Assembly: GCA_904420205.1 (NCBI GenBank)
Contig: CAJFUN010000051.1
Location: 1 to 36,472 of the forward strand
Length of the DNA stretch: 36,472 nucleotides
Source: Candidatus Parachristensenella avicola
Lineage (GTDB): Bacteria > Bacillota > Clostridia > Christensenellales > UMGS416
Direction of reading: 5' to 3'
Shown: positions 1 to 8,067 of the stretch, one piece after another
Layout: each line of letters begins with the position of its first letter
Numbering within the stretch: the stretch's first letter is position 1
Position numbers and translations under genes: made by a program
The notes under the pieces: model-generated
Database searches by the model: none
What the model was told of the DNA's origin: nothing
Seen by the model: the letters and a program-made list of their open reading frames with translations, nothing else

Positions 1-16
1 AGTCCCTAAATGAATC

Positions 17-46
17 GGAACCGGCGTGACCTAACACGCCGGTTCC
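17..46. terminator. 12-bp perfect inverted repeat, terminator-like
   Basis: The arms at 17-28 and 35-46 are perfectly complementary over 12 bp, with a 6-nt loop (acctaa). The hairpin lies 83 bp past the stop of the leftward MFS gene. A short T-run (about 56-61) follows on the plus strand, while the minus strand has no good T-tract. It could end a rightward transcript entering the window from the left, or act for both directions. No gene is visible between it and position 130. Confidence 0.5.
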
Positions 47-129
47 TACCAAAATTCTTTTTACTTCCTTATGGGACGTTGCCTAAGCGGGAGAGTTTTC
101 TCTTTGTAAGGTTGGGCCTCGTATACCGA

Positions 130-1500
130 TTAGCTGTCGTAGCCTTGCTTCTGCAGGTTTCTGCGCAGGAAATAAATGGCGACGGTGGAGGCGGCCATGA
201 TGATGGCCACCAGCAGCAGATAAAACTGCTTGTTGATCATGGGCGTGCCCAGGATGTTCAGCACCACGCCTTCGGTATGCTGCATGATGGAACGGCTGAG
301 CATGACGCCCAGAAAAGAGGCCACGTTGCAGGCCGTGGAGTAAAAGGCGTTATAGACGGTGCCATCCTGAGCGGGCACGTTGATATAGGGCACGTTGGTA
401 TAGCCCAGCGTAATGCCGGAGCCCAAAGGATAGGCAATCATCATAGCCAAAGGGTACATAAACTGATAATTGGCCGGTGTAACCAAGGAGAGCACCACAT
501 AATGCATGAGATAACCGGTCATGGCAATCTGGATCATCTGAAACCAGCTGCCGGTTCGGCCGATGGCCTTGCGCCACAGTGGCGTAAAGATAATCATACA
601 AGGAATATTCAGGAGCGACAGAGCCGTGATATAGGTATAGCTGACCTGGATATTCTGGAGAAGGTAGACCGTATAAAAGGAACTTGGAATATTTGCCGCA
701 AAGCTCCACAATACGCCGACGCCGACCGAGCGCATGTAAATCTTATCTTTCAGGGGCTTGGTAAATACGTCCCGAAGCCGGATTTTCTGGCCGGAGGATT
801 CATAGGGGTATTCCCGCATGCGGTATAACAGGTAGGCGTCCAGGAACACCAGGGCAACGGCGATGCCGCGGACCACCATGATGCCGGTAATTTCGCTGCC
901 ATGGGCTTTAAAGGCGTCCACCAACGCGGAAGCGCCCATGGTCGCCCCGGCCACCAACACAGCCACACCAATGGACTGGCTGGAGAAAAAGCTGGCCCGC
1001 AGCCGGTTGGGCAGAAACTGCATATGCCACATGGCAAAGCCGGGGTTCAAAATAGCATGGGTGCAGTTAACCACCACCAGCGCCAGCGCCACCAGCGTCA
1101 ACTGGGCCTGCTGGGCGATGGGCAGAAAAGGGATCACAGAGATAAACAAGGCGTTCACCATCAGCGCTGAAAAGCGAAACCAGATCAAGAAAGTCTTGCG
1201 CTTGGTAAAACGCTCCATAATGATCGGCGCGATCAGCTGCACGATGTTGGCGGCAAAGGGAATCATGCCGGTAAGGCCGATGAAGCCGTCATCGGCGTTC
1301 ATAAGCAACAGAAGGCCGGTGAGGTAGTTGCCGCCCACCAAGTTCGCCACCACGTTGTTGACGAAGGCAAAGTTGATTAGGCTCATCCGGTCGCGGCTGA
1401 GCTCGTCGCCGGGATAATACCAGCTGCCGATCATCGCATCCCGGAGCCGGGGGAGCATTTTGCTAGGCTTGAGCATGCCGAAATCCAGCTTGTTGCGCAT
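130..1500 (-). CDS. MFS-type membrane transporter, probable sugar permease
   Basis: This is a 456-residue polytopic membrane protein with about 12 hydrophobic segments and a central hydrophilic stretch (around residues 215-240), the usual two-bundle layout of the major facilitator superfamily. I chose the ATG at 1500 because AGGAGG lies 7 nt upstream of it. The open frame runs 27 codons further upstream but without a ribosome site. It is the last gene of a leftward operon with GH33 and GH32 glycosidases, so the inferred job is uptake of the oligosaccharide or sialoside those cytoplasmic enzymes cleave. The substrate cannot be read from the sequence. A promoter-like TTGACA/AATAAT pair upstream suggests it can also be transcribed on its own. 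The family call is firm; the specificity is inference from neighbours. Confidence 0.82.
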   Translation of the reverse strand: MRNKLDFGMLKPSKMLPRLRDAMIGSWYYPGDELSRDRMSLINFAFVNNVVANLVGGNYLTGLLLLMNADDGFIGLTGMIPFAANIVQLIAPIIMERFTKRKTFLIWFRFSALMVNALFISVIPFLPIAQQAQLTLVALALVVVNCTHAILNPGFAMWHMQFLPNRLRASFFSSQSIGVAVLVAGATMGASALVDAFKAHGSEITGIMVVRGIAVALVFLDAYLLYRMREYPYESSGQKIRLRDVFTKPLKDKIYMRSVGVGVLWSFAANIPSSFYTVYLLQNIQVSYTYITALSLLNIPCMIIFTPLWRKAIGRTGSWFQMIQIAMTGYLMHYVVLSLVTPANYQFMYPLAMMIAYPLGSGITLGYTNVPYINVPAQDGTVYNAFYSTACNVASFLGVMLSRSIMQHTEGVVLNILGTPMINKQFYLLLVAIIMAASTVAIYFLRRNLQKQGYDS

Positions 1501-1622
1501 GCGCGTATCCTCCTGGAAGTTTAGTGCGCTATTCAATTGTCTTATCGCATCCAGCTGGGGTGCGCAGCGGGAGGATGCCAATTCCCGCCGCTCTTTGATT
1601 CCTCCATTAAGGAAACGTCCCT

Positions 1623-1652
1623 ATTATTCAATGATAAGGGGCTGCTTGTCAA
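1623..1652 (-). promoter_or_regulatory. candidate internal promoter for the MFS gene
   Basis: On the minus strand a perfect -35 TTGACA (1647-1652) overlaps the TGA stop of the sialidase gene. It is followed after 18 bp by AATAAT (1623-1628). The leader to the ATG at 1500 would be about 115 nt and contains an imperfect GC-rich hairpin. The spacing and -35 match are good; the -10 is weaker. Confidence 0.45.
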
Positions 1653-2698
1653 TTCCTATTTTTTTCCAAATTCCATTTTTTTTGCAAGCCCTCCGCCGTC
1701 AGCGGGCAGGAAGTGAGTTCAATCCAGCTGTAGGGATCGTCCTCTCCGGCCTCGAAAAGCATAAAAAGGCGCCCGTTCAGCACGGCCATGTCGCTGTAAG
1801 CCGCGGGCCCGGATCGGATTACGCTGTGCTTGGCCCAGCTGAGCCCCCCGTTCAAACTGAATTTCAGGGTCAGGCGGCGGCGCGCCCGATCGTCGTCGGG
1901 ATTTAGAAAAAGCAGGGCACCGCCCCAGGACAGGGCCGAGCCCTGGCATACCGGCTCGCGCAGGGCGAGATCTTCCCTAAGCGGCGAAAGATGCTCGCCG
2001 CCGTCGCCGGACCAGGCGGCCAGCCGGCAGCCATGGCCCCGATAAGAGCGCAGGTTGACATACAGTCTGCCGTCCTCCAGGCAAGCGGCCGTCGCTTCAT
2101 TGGCGTCGGGCCCGGTAACCGCGCCGACGCGCCAAGTAGCCCCGCCGTCGTCAGATAGGATCAGATGACCCGCATAGGGTGAGCGCGCCCCAGGCGCGGG
2201 CGAAGCCTCCCCATGATTGCAGGGGATGACAAGCCGGCCGCCGGGCAGACATAGGCCGTGGCAGGGGCCGCATGCGTACCAGGTCCATCCAGGGCGGGTT
2301 GCTTGCTGCGTAATGTCCCAAGGGCCCCGCCAGCTGCGGCCGCCGTCCCGGCTCTCCATACGGTAAACGCGGCGGGCGCCATGCCCGGCCAAGATATCCG
2401 CCTCGGTGACCGAGCCGTCGTTGCCATTATAGATCAATTGAAGGGTTTTGCTGGGGCGATGCTCTACCAAGCAGGGATTCCCCACGGTATTGTCGCCGTC
2501 TTCCGCGACCACTTGGGGCGCCGACCAGCTCTGTCCGCCATCCCGGCTGCCACGCAGCAGGATGCGGATCCGTCCGGAATCGGACCGGGGATTGCTGCGG
2601 GCCTCGCAGAGCGCCAATAACTCGCCCGCCGAAGTCGCCAGCAAGCAGGGAATGCGGAATTGGGCATAGCCCCAATCCCCTGATTCATATAGCTTCAT
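1649..2698 (-). CDS. GH33 exo-alpha-sialidase, cytoplasmic
   Basis: A 349-residue six-bladed propeller sialidase (EC 3.2.1.18 type) that would release terminal sialic acid from glycans. The FRIP motif gives Arg15. An acidic Asp40 sits in RSDSGR. Asp-boxes of the S-x-D-G-G-x-x-W kind lie at about 51-58, 117-123 and 182-189, with a variant (SLNGGLSW) at 281-288. Glu201 lies in ANEAT, a second Arg (217) in NLRSYRG, a third among Arg271-275, and the nucleophile Tyr301 in AYSDM. The Arg triad, Tyr and Glu are therefore all present, which argues for a working enzyme. There is no signal peptide, membrane helix or carbohydrate-binding module, so it should act in the cytoplasm on imported sialosides. 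The start has GGAGG 5 nt upstream. No nan genes for sialic acid breakdown are seen nearby. Confidence 0.87.
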   Translation of the reverse strand: MKLYESGDWGYAQFRIPCLLATSAGELLALCEARSNPRSDSGRIRILLRGSRDGGQSWSAPQVVAEDGDNTVGNPCLVEHRPSKTLQLIYNGNDGSVTEADILAGHGARRVYRMESRDGGRSWRGPWDITQQATRPGWTWYACGPCHGLCLPGGRLVIPCNHGEASPAPGARSPYAGHLILSDDGGATWRVGAVTGPDANEATAACLEDGRLYVNLRSYRGHGCRLAAWSGDGGEHLSPLREDLALREPVCQGSALSWGGALLFLNPDDDRARRRLTLKFSLNGGLSWAKHSVIRSGPAAYSDMAVLNGRLFMLFEAGEDDPYSWIELTSCPLTAEGLQKKWNLEKNRN

Positions 2699-2738
2699 TT
2701 ACCCCTCCGGAGATCATCCTGCATTGCGCTCTCATTTT

Positions 2739-2769
2739 ATCATATATGAGCGGTAGGAGTATGGTCTAA
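2739..2769 (-). promoter_or_regulatory. candidate promoter upstream of the sialidase gene
   Basis: On the minus strand TTAGAC (2764-2769) is separated by 17 bp from TATATG (2741-2746); an alternative -10, TATGAT, sits at 2739-2744. The -10 region overlaps an imperfect inverted repeat with CTCAT/ATGAG arms that could be an operator. The intergenic gap is 131 bp, long enough for a separate promoter inside the operon. Confidence 0.3.
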
Positions 2770-2829
2770 TCTTTTCATCGTATGCCAAAATATGACACGC
2801 TGGCCCTCCGGCTCGGCGCGGTGCAGGTG

Positions 2830-4308
2830 CTATATCAGGGGAACGGTGATATCCTCTTTTGCTTTGCGATAGAAAACCATGCGCCAGGTCACGCTGTCCA
2901 CCGGTTCATGGTGCAGGGCAGAGGCGGCGTACTGCATGTCGCTTTGATCTCCGGATAAAAACAAGGCTACCGGGCCGTCTGCCCCGCCAATGATACCCAC
3001 GGCGCAGCAGGCATCGTTCCCCTCATCTCCAGGCAGAAAGTGCGGAGGGTCGGACTTAACGGTATCCGTCACGACCAAGCGGCCTTCGGGCAGGGGCGGA
3101 GAGACCGTGTATCCCATGGAAACAAAGCAACCTGGCATCCGCTGACGGACGCTGCGCTGAAAGGCGGCATCGAGGCGCTCAGGCTGATAGCTATGGATAG
3201 TCAGCGTATGCGCCCCGCCGGAGACAGGGTCAGTAAAGAATACCCGGTCCCCGGATCCGGCAGTGGTAAAGCAGGCCCCTGGCAGCGCAACCTCGTCAGC
3301 GGAAAGCGTGACAAACAGCCGTTTGAGTTTCGGCCTGCACGCTGCCTTCCAAGGGAACCGGCAGCGCATGATGCTCCACCCGTCCTGGGGATCCAACCGG
3401 TAATGGCGCAGGGCACGTTGCGCGTCAGCCTCGTTGCCCTCCGGATATACCGGGTTCCAGCACACCCCGCAGCCTTGCGAGGCATCCAAAAAACGGTCGT
3501 TTACCTGCAACCGGGGATGAAAACCGACGTTGAAAGGCTGCTCAGCCTCTATTTGAAGTTGCTCGTCCACGGTAAAGTCGTCCAGTTCGCTGTCGGGGGT
3601 TAGGCGCCACTTTGCCACAAAATCCCGTATTTGACCGGCAGGGATCCGGTGCAAAAAATCAATCGACAGCCCTGCGCCGCAGGCGTAGACCGCGGGGATA
3701 TACCACGTCTCTCCATGCCAGCAGAAGCGCCTTTCCACGGGAATCTCGCGGCTGGCGCGTTCATGGCGCAGGCCCGGGCCGAAGCCGCCTTGGAAATAGA
3801 CCAGCCATGGGGCCGGCCGGGACGCTGGTGACTGCCCGAAGGCGGGCGGCTTCAAGGAATCAAACTCGTCATTCAGCTGCCGGATATAGCGCCAAGGCTG
3901 CTCCATGGGAGTAAGATCCATCTCGACGGCGACGCGGCGGAGAAGAGCGCGTTGCGCCTTGTCCGGCGGATGGCTATGGCAATAGGCCTCCAACTGCGCG
4001 CGATCCCATAGCCATGCCTGTTCGAGCGCGTCCATGCTGCCAGTATAGAGGATCAGGCGTAGCAGATCTCGGAAATTCCGAGCTAGTGGGCGCACCGCGT
4101 TTGTCTCCCCCCTGGACGGATTTACGGCGAAAATCATTTCGCCCCATCCACGGATCCGACAGAAATGAACGCCCGCTGCGCGGCCCCAGCCTAGAATGAC
4201 GGCGCCTTTAGGCGTGCAGCGATGAGGAGATTTCTCCCTCCTCCGGATTATGCCAAGGGGGGCCAGATCGATATGACGCGATAAAAAAACTTGATAGAAG
4301 CTTGACAA
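2830..4308 (-). CDS. SUKH/SMI1-KNR4-like protein with GIIGGADGP motif
   Basis: A 492-residue protein of unknown function with no signal peptide or clear membrane helix. The open frame extends upstream to an ATG at 4359, but GGGAGG lies 8 nt before a TTG at 4308, which I take as the start. The first ~110 residues (FYQVFLSRHIDLAPLG, later GEMIFAVNPS and NFRDLLRLIL, then LEQAW) resemble SMI1/KNR4 (SUKH) proteins, best known as immunity or scaffold domains. The middle region is unfamiliar. Near the C-terminus lies VGIIGGADGPVALFL, like the sodium-binding segment of membrane decarboxylase beta subunits (OadB/GcdB) but here in a soluble context. The gene sits between the GH32 and GH33 genes. The SUKH assignment is by eye and uncertain; the role is unknown. 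Confidence 0.5.
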   Translation of the reverse strand: MSSFYQVFLSRHIDLAPLGIIRRREKSPHRCTPKGAVILGWGRAAGVHFCRIRGWGEMIFAVNPSRGETNAVRPLARNFRDLLRLILYTGSMDALEQAWLWDRAQLEAYCHSHPPDKAQRALLRRVAVEMDLTPMEQPWRYIRQLNDEFDSLKPPAFGQSPASRPAPWLVYFQGGFGPGLRHERASREIPVERRFCWHGETWYIPAVYACGAGLSIDFLHRIPAGQIRDFVAKWRLTPDSELDDFTVDEQLQIEAEQPFNVGFHPRLQVNDRFLDASQGCGVCWNPVYPEGNEADAQRALRHYRLDPQDGWSIMRCRFPWKAACRPKLKRLFVTLSADEVALPGACFTTAGSGDRVFFTDPVSGGAHTLTIHSYQPERLDAAFQRSVRQRMPGCFVSMGYTVSPPLPEGRLVVTDTVKSDPPHFLPGDEGNDACCAVGIIGGADGPVALFLSGDQSDMQYAASALHHEPVDSVTWRMVFYRKAKEDITVPLI

Positions 4309-4440
4309 GATGTAATCCTCCCTCAGACCATGCGGCCTTGATGCCGCCCAGCGCGCCATATCAACTGCGTTCCAGGCGGCAATTCAGTAGAGCATGCATG
4401 AGATCATAAGAAAAGTCGATCGATCATGGAGTGCCGACCG

Positions 4441-5775
4441 TCAAACCATGGGAAGCTCGTAGACGGTCAGCTTGGCCGAACCCGTCCGGAGGGCCCAGCG
4501 GATAGGAAGATGCTCGCCCTCTCCCGCATAGACTTCGCAGGTGATGACGCAGCCGCCAGGCCCAAATACCTCCAACGTGGACTGATCAGCCACGATGCGC
4601 AGCCGGAGGCCCTCCTTTTGCCAGAGGAGAGGGAAGGAACACGAGGGGCTTATGCCTTCCCGGCCGTCGGAGGCCATAACGCCGCTTCGGTCGACACATA
4701 CAGCCCGGCCATCGTAGCGGATTCGGCACGAGTCCTTCGGGGTGGTGAAAAGCTCGATTTCGGCCTGAGGTGGGGCGGCGGAAGGTAGAAATTCGAGCAC
4801 TGCGTCCAGCATATGGCTATCCACCGGCAAACAGGCCTGGCCGCCGGCGGATAAGCAGCTGGCGACAGAAGCGCCGCGCAGGCTGTCTAACTCCCGCGCC
4901 GGAGTTTGATGGAGGCGGGGACCTTCAGGCGTATCCTCCAAGGTTAGTTCCCGAGGCAGGCTCATGGAGCAGCGCCAGGGGTCAGTAGGGCCGGTGGCGG
5001 ATCCGTTCATCCAGCCGATCCATAGCAGGCGGCCCGGGGCGTGGGCGCAGCTTTGGGCGGCATAGAAGCTGTCGCCGCCGTCTACCTTCAGCGGCCCTTC
5101 CATCACGCGATAGCAGCGCCCGTCGAATTCGCCCAGATAATATTGGACGCCGCCAGCGCTAAGCACCCACAACGCCCGACCATGCCAGGGTAAGGGGAAT
5201 AGGTCGGGGCATTCGGTCTGGATCTCGTCCAGCTGCTGGGTCAGTGTCCAGTGAACGAGATCCCGGGAGTGGTAGATGCGCACCGGGCCGCCGGCCACCA
5301 CCATGCACCATGCCCTCAGCGGCGCATACCAGAACACCTTGGGATCCCGGAAATCGCGTAAGCCGTCGTTCTCGATGACAGGATTACCCGGGTATTTCAC
5401 CAAGGTCCGTCCGCCGTCCACGCTGGTCGCCAAACTTTGGCGTTCGACGCCTTGTTGGTCATGATGGGTAAAAAGGTAGGCCACGCCGCCCTGAGGCAAC
5501 AGGGGAATTGCGCCCGGCGGTACGGATACGGCGCTGCCGGAAAAAATCGCCCCCAGCGCATCGGGCGCCATAACGATGCCGCGGTGGGTCCAGCGCATTA
5601 AATCAAAGCTTTCGGCATGGCCCCAGTGCATGGGCCCCCAAACTTTGTCCAGCGGGTTGTGCTGGTAATATAAGTGATAGCGCGTTCCATCGAAAAAGAA
5701 ACCGTTGGGATCGTTCATCCACATGGCCTGAGGCGTAAAATGAAACCGGGGTCGGTATAACTCAAAGCCAGGCAT
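4441..5775 (-). CDS. GH32 beta-fructosidase (sucrose/fructan hydrolase), cytoplasmic
   Basis: A 444-residue glycoside hydrolase of family 32, which cleaves beta-fructosyl bonds in sucrose, sucrose-6-phosphate or short fructans with retention. The three family signatures are visible: WMNDPNG with nucleophile Asp22, FRDP (Arg143, Asp144, Pro145) for the transition-state stabiliser, and the EC motif (Glu188, Cys189) for the acid/base. An N-terminal five-bladed propeller (to about 300) and a C-terminal beta-sandwich fit the length. I chose the ATG at 5775 because AAAGGAGGTG lies upstream at 8-nt spacing; the earlier in-frame GTG overlaps that Shine-Dalgarno. There is no signal peptide, so the substrate must be imported. 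It is the first gene of the leftward operon. Whether it prefers sucrose or sucrose-6-phosphate cannot be decided; no PTS gene is near. Confidence 0.9.
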   Translation of the reverse strand: MPGFELYRPRFHFTPQAMWMNDPNGFFFDGTRYHLYYQHNPLDKVWGPMHWGHAESFDLMRWTHRGIVMAPDALGAIFSGSAVSVPPGAIPLLPQGGVAYLFTHHDQQGVERQSLATSVDGGRTLVKYPGNPVIENDGLRDFRDPKVFWYAPLRAWCMVVAGGPVRIYHSRDLVHWTLTQQLDEIQTECPDLFPLPWHGRALWVLSAGGVQYYLGEFDGRCYRVMEGPLKVDGGDSFYAAQSCAHAPGRLLWIGWMNGSATGPTDPWRCSMSLPRELTLEDTPEGPRLHQTPARELDSLRGASVASCLSAGGQACLPVDSHMLDAVLEFLPSAAPPQAEIELFTTPKDSCRIRYDGRAVCVDRSGVMASDGREGISPSCSFPLLWQKEGLRLRIVADQSTLEVFGPGGCVITCEVYAGEGEHLPIRWALRTGSAKLTVYELPMV

Positions 5776-5796
5776 GGCGGACACCTCCTTTGCATT

Positions 5797-5825
5797 ATTG
5801 TACCTGATGGATCTGACGTTGAATA
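5797..5825 (-). promoter_or_regulatory. weak candidate promoter for the leftward glycosidase operon
   Basis: On the minus strand TACAAT (5797-5802) lies about 20 bp upstream of the GH32 start, with a poor -35 (TATTCA, 5820-5825) at 17-bp spacing. This is the only plausible -10 just before the first gene of the operon. No clear operator was seen. Confidence 0.3.
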
Positions 5826-5867
5826 GAGGATCGTGAAAACTGGTCTTTTCTTTTGGAGAGGAATCGC

Positions 5868-5873
5868 TATAAT
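5868..5873 (+). promoter_or_regulatory. consensus -10 box upstream of the RNA methyltransferase gene
   Basis: A perfect TATAAT lies 28 bp upstream of the ATG at 5902, within a 126-bp divergent intergenic region. The -35 is poor (a CT-rich run around 5844-5850). A GAAAGGAAC ribosome site follows before the gene. Confidence 0.45.
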
Positions 5874-5901
5874 ATAGGGGGATAAAGAAAGGAACAAGCG
5901 A

Positions 5902-6666
5902 ATGCCAAAACTTGAGAATTATGATAAAAACTTGGATTATAGCTATTGCTTGGGCGTGTTTCCTTGCCTGGAGCTTATGGCGGCAAGGCCGGAGCGGGCA
6001 CGCCGGCTGCTGCTGGCGCCGGAGGGCGAGGCCAATGAAGGTGTGATGAAACTCAAGGCCGCCTGCCAGGAGCGCGGGGTGCGCTGGGAGTATGCGCCCA
6101 AGGCGCTGGCCCGCCTTTCCCGCAAGGAGAATTGCTATGCGGCCATTGTATTTGATAAATATGACGACGAATTATCGGAGGACGGACCCCATGTGGTGCT
6201 GCATCACGTATCCGACGGCGGCAACTTGGGCACGGTCATCCGAACTTGCCTGGGCTTCGGCATTCAGGACCTGGCGATCATACGGCCGGCTGTGGACTTT
6301 TTCGATCCGCATGTGTTGCGGGCTTCCATGGGAGCAGCGTTTCGCGTTCGCCTGGCCCGGTACGGCAGCTTTGAGGCATACCGCAATCAATTCAGCGGCC
6401 ATGCGCTGTATCCCTTTATGCTGGACGCGGCGGTGCCCTTGGAGGAGGCGGCAGCCACCCGGCGCCTCCCCTATGCCCTGATCTTTGGCAACGAGGGCGC
6501 GGGCCTTCCGCCGGAGTTCGCCCAGGTGGGGCAGAGCGTCGTCATTCCCCATAGCGGGCAAATTGATTCGCTGAACCTTTCGGTCGCGGCGGCGCTGGGC
6601 ATTTACGCCTTTGCCGGGCGCCGGTGCAATTATAATCGCCCATCGGGGCAAGAGGTAAACAATTGA
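5902..6666 (+). CDS. TrmH/SpoU-family (SPOUT) RNA 2'-O-methyltransferase
   Basis: A 254-residue SPOUT enzyme that transfers a methyl group from S-adenosylmethionine to a ribose 2'-OH in tRNA or rRNA. An N-terminal substrate-binding region (about 1-95) is followed by the trefoil-knot catalytic domain. Its family motifs are GGNLGTVIRTC (motif 1, with the conserved Asn and Arg), FGNEGAGLP (motif 2) and IDSLNLSVAAALGIYAF (motif 3, in the knot). All catalytic positions look intact. The stop overlaps the start of ktrB, so the two are probably co-translated. A SpoU methyltransferase next to Ktr potassium genes is an arrangement I have seen in other Clostridia. The target nucleotide is unknown. Confidence 0.87.
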   Translation: MPKLENYDKNLDYSYCLGVFPCLELMAARPERARRLLLAPEGEANEGVMKLKAACQERGVRWEYAPKALARLSRKENCYAAIVFDKYDDELSEDGPHVVLHHVSDGGNLGTVIRTCLGFGIQDLAIIRPAVDFFDPHVLRASMGAAFRVRLARYGSFEAYRNQFSGHALYPFMLDAAVPLEEAAATRRLPYALIFGNEGAGLPPEFAQVGQSVVIPHSGQIDSLNLSVAAALGIYAFAGRRCNYNRPSGQEVNN

Positions 6667-8045
6667 CACAATCATCAATCCAAAAGGGCGGGTTTCGCCC
6701 CTCTACCACACAAATTATTGTATTGGGTTTCGCCCTGGTCATCGTGGTTGGCGCCGCGCTTTTAATGCTGCCAATCTCCTTGGCCCCGGGCAAGCAGCCT
6801 AACCTGCTGGAGGCCTTTTTCACCGCCACATCTTGCGTGTGCGTGACGGGACTTGTCGTCGTGGAAACAGGCGAACATTTCAGCCTCTTCGGTCAGATTG
6901 TGATTATCGCGCTGATCCAGATCGGAGGCCTGGGTTTTATGACGCTGGCCACGCTGCTATTGATGGCGCTGGGTAGGCGGATCACGCTGAAGGAGCGGAT
7001 GATTATCCAGGAATCCTTGAACGCTGACGGGCTGCAGGGGCTGGTACGGCTCATCCGTCAGATCTGCGCCATGGTCTTTATCATTGAGCTGGCCGGAGCG
7101 GTGCTGCTGGCTACCCGGATGATTCCGCGGTTTGGACTGGGACGGGGAATCTTTTATTCCATCTTCCACTCCATATCGGCCTTTTGCAACGCAGGCTTCG
7201 ACGTGCTGGGCAACGGGGACTCCATTGTCAGCTTAAATGGCGACCCTGTGATCATGTTCACGTTAATGGCGCTGATTGTGCTGGGCGGCCTGGGATTCCC
7301 CGTAATCCTGGATATTCTCAAAAAGCGCCGCTTCTGCAAGCTGACACTGCACTCCAAAGTCGTGCTTGTCATGACTGCGTTGCTGCTTGGCAGCGGATTT
7401 CTCTTCTTCCTGATCAGCGAGCTGGGCAATCCCCAATCGCTGGGGGATCCTGCCATGAGCTGGCCGAAAAAGCTTATGAACGCGCTGTTTCAATCGGTTA
7501 CGGTGCGTACGGCAGGCTTTGCTTCCCTCGATCAGAATGCGCTGACCCCGGACGGAAAGGTGATTTCCTCTTTCCTTATGTTCCTGGGGGCTTCGCCTTC
7601 CTCCACCGGAGGCGGCGTGAAAACGACCACCTTTGCCTGCGTAATTCTGGTGGTAATCGCCGCGTTAAAAGGTAAAACCTCGGTCAGCCTGTTCAAGCGC
7701 CGGCTGGATATGGGGCTGGTGCTGCGGGCCATTGCCATTTTCGCGGTCGCCCTGTGCGCAGCCGCTGCGCTGACCTTAGGGCTGACGGCTTTGGAGCCTG
7801 TAGGCGTGGAGCCGCGCTTTACGCTGGAGAACCTGCTCTTTGAGGCAACCTCGGCCCTGGGTACCGTGGGCCTGTCGGCCGGCGTAACGCCCCTTCTGTC
7901 GGTGGGCAGCAAGCTGCTGCTGATGGCGGGTATGTTTGCCGGACGTGTAGGGCCGCTGACGCTTACGCTGGCGCTGTCGCGCCGGCTCAGCCGCAGCAGC
8001 AAAGTTCATATTGAATATCCCGAGGACCGGATCATTGTCGGATAA
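6663..8045 (+). CDS. ktrB: KtrB/TrkH-family potassium uptake channel subunit
   Basis: A 460-residue membrane protein of the Trk/Ktr/HKT superfamily that moves K+ inward, probably coupled to Na+. It carries four membrane-pore-membrane repeats with filter segments each containing the key glycine: SCVCVTGL (repeat 1), SAFCNAGFD (2), VTVRTAGFASLD (3) and ATSALGTVGLSAG (4). The length fits KtrB rather than the longer TrkH. Translation appears to start at a TTG (6663) that overlaps the TGA of the preceding gene, with AGAGG just upstream. No ATG near the start would preserve the N-terminal helix. The partner regulator KtrA follows 22 bp later. Confidence 0.92.
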   Translation: MTQSSIQKGGFRPSTTQIIVLGFALVIVVGAALLMLPISLAPGKQPNLLEAFFTATSCVCVTGLVVVETGEHFSLFGQIVIIALIQIGGLGFMTLATLLLMALGRRITLKERMIIQESLNADGLQGLVRLIRQICAMVFIIELAGAVLLATRMIPRFGLGRGIFYSIFHSISAFCNAGFDVLGNGDSIVSLNGDPVIMFTLMALIVLGGLGFPVILDILKKRRFCKLTLHSKVVLVMTALLLGSGFLFFLISELGNPQSLGDPAMSWPKKLMNALFQSVTVRTAGFASLDQNALTPDGKVISSFLMFLGASPSSTGGGVKTTTFACVILVVIAALKGKTSVSLFKRRLDMGLVLRAIAIFAVALCAAAALTLGLTALEPVGVEPRFTLENLLFEATSALGTVGLSAGVTPLLSVGSKLLLMAGMFAGRVGPLTLTLALSRRLSRSSKVHIEYPEDRIIVG

Positions 8046-8067
8046 CCCGGGAAAAGGAGAAGCGATC

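Noticed and set aside
17..46. Terminal inverted repeat of an insertion sequence
   Set aside because: No matching second copy and no transposase frame were seen in the window.
1501..1581. N-terminal extension of the MFS protein by 27 residues
   Set aside because: The segment is not membrane-like, and a strong AGGAGG site lies right before the internal ATG at 1500.
5776..6662. Possible c-di-AMP (ydaO) riboswitch controlling the potassium genes
   Set aside because: The leader before 5902 is too short and ktrB overlaps the preceding gene, so there is no room for the riboswitch.
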